NCBI GenBank assembly: GCA_005881495.1
Contig: VBHI01000351.1
Span: 1-16,823 of the forward strand
Direction of reading: 5' to 3'
DNA length: 16,823 bases
DNA from: Chloroflexota bacterium
GTDB taxonomy: Bacteria > Chloroflexota > Ktedonobacteria > Ktedonobacterales > Ktedonobacteraceae
Shown here: positions 14,116 through 16,823 of the stretch, in pieces
Position numbering within the stretch: the first letter of the stretch is position 1
Layout: every line of letters begins with the position of its first letter
Program-made: the position numbers and the translations under genes
Notes under the pieces: generated by a model
Seen by the model: only the letters and a program-made list of their open reading frames with translations
What the model was told of the DNA's origin: nothing
The model's database searches: none

Positions 14116-14889
14116 ATGGACGTTTTAGCACAATTACTCGAAGAGCTTGCCGCTGGCCGCCTGAAGGTCGTCGACCTGACCACTCCGTTGGACCCGGAGA
14201 CGCCGGTTATCGATCTACCTCCCATGTTCGCCCCGTCGCCCGGGCTGACACTGACAGAAATCTCCCACTATGATAGTCGCGGCCCCGCCTGGTACTGGAA
14301 TATTTTAAATCTGGGCGAACATACCGGTACCCACTTTGACGCACCCATCCACTGGGTCACCGGCAAAGACTTGCCCAACAACGCCACCGATACCATCGAG
14401 CCACGCAAGTTTATCGGGCCAGCATGTGTCATTGATATCACCACCGAGGTGCAGCAAAACCCGGATTTCCTGCTGACCATTAACCGCGTCGAGCAGTGGG
14501 AAGCCACCTATGGCCGCATTCCAAAGGGAGCGTGGGTCCTCATACACACGGGCTGGAGCCAGCGCAAGGGGCGCGAAGCATTTCTCAATATCAAAGAGGA
14601 TGGTGCACACTCCCCCGGTTTTCACCCCACCTGCTCGGCTTTCCTGGCCAGAGAGCGGGATATCCTGGGAGTCGGCGTAGAAACCGTGGGCACCGACGCC
14701 GGCCTGGCCGGCGGCTTTGATCCACCCTTCCCCAGCCACACCTACATGCACGGTGCAGGCAGATTTGGCATCACCAGCCTGATCAACCTCGATCAGTTGC
14801 CGCCCACTGGTGCAATCGTGATTGCCGCCCCCCTCAAAATAGTCAACGGCTCTGGCAGCCCCTTGAGGGTGATTGCTATTACAAGATAG
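14116..14889 (+). CDS. Cyclase-family metal-dependent hydrolase (kynurenine formamidase/isatin hydrolase fold)
   Basis: The 257-residue enzyme carries the family signature HTGTHFDAPIHW (69-80), with His69, His73, Asp75 and His79 as metal ligands, preceded by VDLTTPLDPETPV and followed by the GVGVETVGTDAG segment. Members hydrolyse amides, formamides or cyclic imides/lactams (formylkynurenine, isatin, related compounds) using Zn or Mn. The substrate here is not known. AAGGAG (14104-14109) is 6 nt before the ATG; an upstream TTG start at 14017 would read a repeat-flanking spacer and is rejected. It lies 238 bp after the decarboxylase genes in the same direction, with a repeat in between, so co-transcription is uncertain. 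Absence of tryptophan-catabolism genes nearby argues against a simple kynurenine role. Confidence 0.88.
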   Translation: MDVLAQLLEELAAGRLKVVDLTTPLDPETPVIDLPPMFAPSPGLTLTEISHYDSRGPAWYWNILNLGEHTGTHFDAPIHWVTGKDLPNNATDTIEPRKFIGPACVIDITTEVQQNPDFLLTINRVEQWEATYGRIPKGAWVLIHTGWSQRKGREAFLNIKEDGAHSPGFHPTCSAFLARERDILGVGVETVGTDAGLAGGFDPPFPSHTYMHGAGRFGITSLINLDQLPPTGAIVIAAPLKIVNGSGSPLRVIAITR

Positions 14890-14896
14890 GAGCGAC

Positions 14897-14942
14897 GAGC
14901 GAGGCCCTACTAGTTGCATATCTCTGATTATCGGCTTCGCTC
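14897..14942. terminator. Weak bidirectional terminator candidate
   Basis: GAGCGAGGCC (14897-14906) pairs with GGCTTCGCTC (14933-14942) with one G-T pair, across a 26-nt loop, in the 62-bp gap between two convergent genes. Only a short TTTT follows. Confidence 0.3.
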
Positions 14943-14951
14943 TCACATCTT

Positions 14952-15467
14952 TTACCCTCCATGGATGCTGATTTCTTTCTGACGGGCATAGCGCCAGGCG
15001 TCGCCTGGGTCGGTGATTCCTTTGGCTTGTGCTTCCTGAACCCAGGCGCTCATTTCATACTTGTTCTGATAAAGCCGGTTACCGCAAAAGATATTACGCC
15101 GGGCGAAAGGGGCTGGTGTAGTCAGCCTGAGCCGCTCTTGGACACGTAGATCATGCGCTCGTTCGGTATACCACCACGGGGTTTCCAACCTGTAGCATGG
15201 ATCGTGAACCCACTCTGGGCAGCGTACTCCATAGCGATCACACAGAAACTCAACGGAGGCTGCACAAAAAGCGCTCCACTGGCGGGTATGGTCCGTATCC
15301 TGCTCTGGTTTTGTCAGAGGTTCACTTACTAATGCAGCCCGCACGTCTTTTGCATAGCCATACCAGGCATTCCGAAAGTTTCCCAGTGCGATCCAGGGCT
15401 CTTCCCCAGCACAGATCTGCTGGTAGGCCCGTCTCATTGTCTGAATAGACCCAAAAGTGGTTGGCAT
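14952..15467 (-). CDS. Conserved hypothetical protein, 171 residues
   Basis: The protein is soluble, with no signal peptide or membrane segment. It is rich in Trp, Tyr and Arg, with motifs WIALGNFRNAWYGYAKD (25-41), WSAFCAASVEFLCDRYGV (64-81), CPEWVHDP (83-90) and TPAPFARRNIFCGNRLYQNKYE near the C-terminus. This combination looks like an uncharacterised family I have met in actinobacteria and firmicutes, sometimes next to nucleotidyltransferase-like genes; I cannot name a function. Two Cys pairs could bind metal, which is speculation. AAAGG lies about 8 nt before ATG 15467. A promoter-like sequence within the family A repeat copy 2 points at it from about 110 bp upstream. It converges on the cyclase gene. 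Confidence 0.8.
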   Translation of the reverse strand: MPTTFGSIQTMRRAYQQICAGEEPWIALGNFRNAWYGYAKDVRAALVSEPLTKPEQDTDHTRQWSAFCAASVEFLCDRYGVRCPEWVHDPCYRLETPWWYTERAHDLRVQERLRLTTPAPFARRNIFCGNRLYQNKYEMSAWVQEAQAKGITDPGDAWRYARQKEISIHGG

Positions 15468-15575
15468 CGCGCATACCTTTCACTTTCCTCTGCTTGCATA
15501 CCACTCTCCTCATCAGAAAGTATAACACATGGGCAATTACGAAATAGGAGTACGCAGCATCTAACCAGGCGTCTT

Positions 15576-15609
15576 CGCGTATAGTAGGGTTGACCCTTGC
15601 GGTCAACCT
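15576..15609. repeat. GTAG-headed palindromic repeat, family A, copy 2
   Basis: This matches 164-197 at 33 of 34 positions. GTAG is at 15584-15587; GGTTGACC (15588-15595) and GGTCAACC (15601-15608) form the hairpin, with loop CTTGC versus CTGGC in copy 1. It lies in the 333-bp spacer 15468-15800, which contains no gene. Confidence 0.8.
15578..15606 (-). promoter_or_regulatory. Promoter-like sequence inside family A repeat, facing the hypothetical gene
   Basis: On the minus strand TTGACC (15606-15601), a 17-bp spacer and TATACG (15583-15578) repeat exactly the layout seen in copy 1. A transcript would begin near 15571, about 100 nt before ATG 15467. Confidence 0.35.
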
Positions 15610-15690
15610 GCCAACTCCTGCCAACCTCCCAACTCGCGGTCAACCTCCCAACTCCTTTACTTCTGCCAACTTGCTGCTAACCTCCCAACG
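15609..15690. repeat. Short direct repeats of an AACCTCCCAAC motif
   Basis: CAACCTCCCAACTC occurs at 15622-15635 and 15641-15654, with a shorter AACCTCCCAAC at 15679-15689 and GCCAACTCC/GCCAACTTG variants between. A related GACCTCCCAAC lies at 124-134 beside family A copy 1, so the motif travels with that repeat. Spacing is irregular and units are too short for a CRISPR array. Confidence 0.6.
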
Positions 15691-15716
15691 ATTCAGCCCC
15701 ATTTCAGCTATCCACC

Positions 15717-15745
15717 TTATTATTATCTCAGAAAGCAAATATGAT
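15717..15745 (+). promoter_or_regulatory. Candidate promoter of the lipoprotein gene
   Basis: TTATTA (15717-15722), a 17-bp spacer and TATGAT (15740-15745) predict a start near 15752. An overlapping second TATGAT is at 15745-15750. The -35 is weak. Confidence 0.4.
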
Positions 15746-15800
15746 ATGATGAGCGCGTGCAAGGATGCTTACGTGCTCAGATAGAAGGAGGCGCTACGCC

Positions 15801-16823
15801 ATGCAGAAAAAATCAGCCCTAAGGCTCATTGTAACACTGAGTGCGTTACTTTCACTCCTGGCAGCTTGTAGCACAAACACGACAACGAACAACACAACGA
15901 CAACGGTAGCCCCGACTGTCCCACCAGGGGAAAACATTTACGTTCTTGATGGATATACCCCTCTGGGAAGCACATCCTACGCTCAGCAAATCGTAGCAGT
16001 GCACCCTGCAAGCGCTAATCCCAGCAGTCTCCTCTCTTTACCGGCTGGCCTGAGTTCGCAGGATCATCAGAGACTCTACACTGCAACACCGGCAAACGGT
16101 CAGACAACCATCTCTGTCATCAATACCCAGAGCGGGACAAAGATGCATACCTTTACCATTCCTGGCACGTATTCCACTGCTTCCGCGAGTTATGACAGCG
16201 CCGTTCTCTCGGCCAACGGACAGTGGATGGCGCTGCGCCAGTTGGGACAAAGTGTAAATGCAACGTCGATCGTGCTTGTCGATACCCAGGCAGGGAAAGT
16301 GACGCAGACAATTCACCTGAATGGCGATTTCACCCTCGACGCCATCTCTCCCTCCGGGAAAGCGCTCTACCTGCTTCAGAAGCTCAACGACTCTCCCGGG
16401 CACTACTACGTCCGTGTCTTCAACGTCCTTGATAATACCCTTGAGGACACACCCATCGTCGACAAAACATCGTTCAATCCCTCCGGCGATCCCAATATGA
16501 CCGGCGTAGCATTGACACGGCAAGTGTCAAACGCCGGAACATTCGCCTATACACTCTACATTGACACACGGCGCAACTATGCCTTTGTTCACGAGCTGCC
16601 GCTCAATGACCAGGTCTACCCGACAATTGCGCACTGCATCGACCTGCCCGTCGGCAAGTCCGCCGATCTACTGCACTTCTACACTCTCGCCCTCTCCCCC
16701 GATGGCGGGACGCTCTACGCGGCAAACGGCGCGCTTGGTGTGGTCAGTAGCATCAATGTCACAAGTGGTGATCCCCTGGGCATTTTCAATGATAAAGTCC
16801 AGAACACCACCCACTTTAACCAT
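15801..16823 (+). CDS. Lipoprotein with beta-propeller-like repeats (partial at 3' side)
   Basis: 341 codons are open to the right edge. AAGGAGG (15785-15791) is 9 nt before the ATG. Residues 1-23 are a lipoprotein signal peptide ending in lipobox LAAC with Cys23 as the lipidated residue; a Thr/Asn-rich linker (24-35) follows. The rest has repeated strands of the YVTN/WD40-like type, such as ISVINTQSGTKMHTF, IVLVDTQAGKVTQTI, LDAISPSGKALYLL and LALSPDGGTLYAANGALGVV, suggesting a surface-exposed beta-propeller. The role is unknown: binding, sensing or a scaffold at the outer face of the membrane are all possible. The gene appears monocistronic at its 5' side. Confidence 0.85.
   Translation, partial: MQKKSALRLIVTLSALLSLLAACSTNTTTNNTTTTVAPTVPPGENIYVLDGYTPLGSTSYAQQIVAVHPASANPSSLLSLPAGLSSQDHQRLYTATPANGQTTISVINTQSGTKMHTFTIPGTYSTASASYDSAVLSANGQWMALRQLGQSVNATSIVLVDTQAGKVTQTIHLNGDFTLDAISPSGKALYLLQKLNDSPGHYYVRVFNVLDNTLEDTPIVDKTSFNPSGDPNMTGVALTRQVSNAGTFAYTLYIDTRRNYAFVHELPLNDQVYPTIAHCIDLPVGKSADLLHFYTLALSPDGGTLYAANGALGVVSSINVTSGDPLGIFNDKVQNTTHFNH

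Noticed and set aside
14305..14946. 213-codon open frame on the minus strand
   Set aside because: It lies antisense to the cyclase-family gene, whose HTGTHFDAP motif and ribosome binding site are clear; the minus frame has Gly/Ala-rich shadow composition and no start signal.
15609..15690. CRISPR-like direct repeats
   Set aside because: Units are about 11-14 bp with irregular, non-unique spacing and no cas genes; better explained as degenerate motif associated with the family A repeat.
16038..16523. 161-codon open frame on the minus strand
   Set aside because: Antisense shadow of the lipoprotein gene that has a lipobox and AAGGAGG site.

Overview
The window looks like chromosomal DNA of a Ktedonobacteria-type Chloroflexota (inference). 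The grounds are moderate GC content, strong AGGAGG-type ribosome binding sites, many stand-alone genes with generous spacers, and intergenic GTAG-headed hairpin repeats of a style I associate with Ktedonobacter-like genomes. No phage, integrase, transposase, CRISPR array, rRNA or tRNA was seen. Most of it is ordinary metabolic and envelope gene content; the unusual part is the intergenic DNA and two gene neighbourhoods.

Left part (1-2893): the start of an unknown minus-strand gene running off the left edge, a membrane-anchored alpha/beta hydrolase (minus), a 45-codon remnant or micro-gene resembling the N-terminus of a DUF4097-type protein (plus), and dephospho-CoA kinase coaE (minus). A gene-free stretch of about 550 bp follows. 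It holds a MITE-like 165-bp inverted-repeat element, two abutting GTAG-headed hairpins and a triple ACGCGT motif just upstream of the next gene.

Middle (2894-9896): a 606-residue caspase-like peptidase with TPR repeats and a C-terminal membrane domain (plus) converges on an ABC-F ATPase (minus). The ABC-F gene diverges from an orotate phosphoribosyltransferase-like gene that has its own sigma-70-type promoter. That gene ends at a long terminator hairpin, facing an operon on the minus strand: NfeD/STOPP-type membrane serine protease followed by a stomatin/slipin SPFH protein. The operon is driven by a near-consensus promoter at 10024-10052.

Right part (9897-16823): a GT87/DUF2029-like polytopic glycosyltransferase overlaps, stop codon on stop codon, with a nitrilase-superfamily amidohydrolase. 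Divergent from the latter lies a two-gene ThDP-dependent decarboxylase operon related to sulfopyruvate/phosphonopyruvate decarboxylase (alpha and beta subunits), then a metal-dependent cyclase-family hydrolase. These four may form a small uncharacterised catabolic module (inference). They are followed by a conserved hypothetical protein on the minus strand, a repeat-rich spacer, and a lipoprotein with a beta-propeller-like sequence running off the right edge.

The most distinctive signal is a set of six short intergenic elements, at 172, 2591, 2635, 10162, 13929 and 15584. Each begins with GTAG followed directly by a palindrome. Two of the families differ by compensatory base-pair changes, and one family carries a promoter-like sequence pointing into a minus-strand gene at both of its sites. 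This matches the layout of REP/RAYT-type non-autonomous elements.
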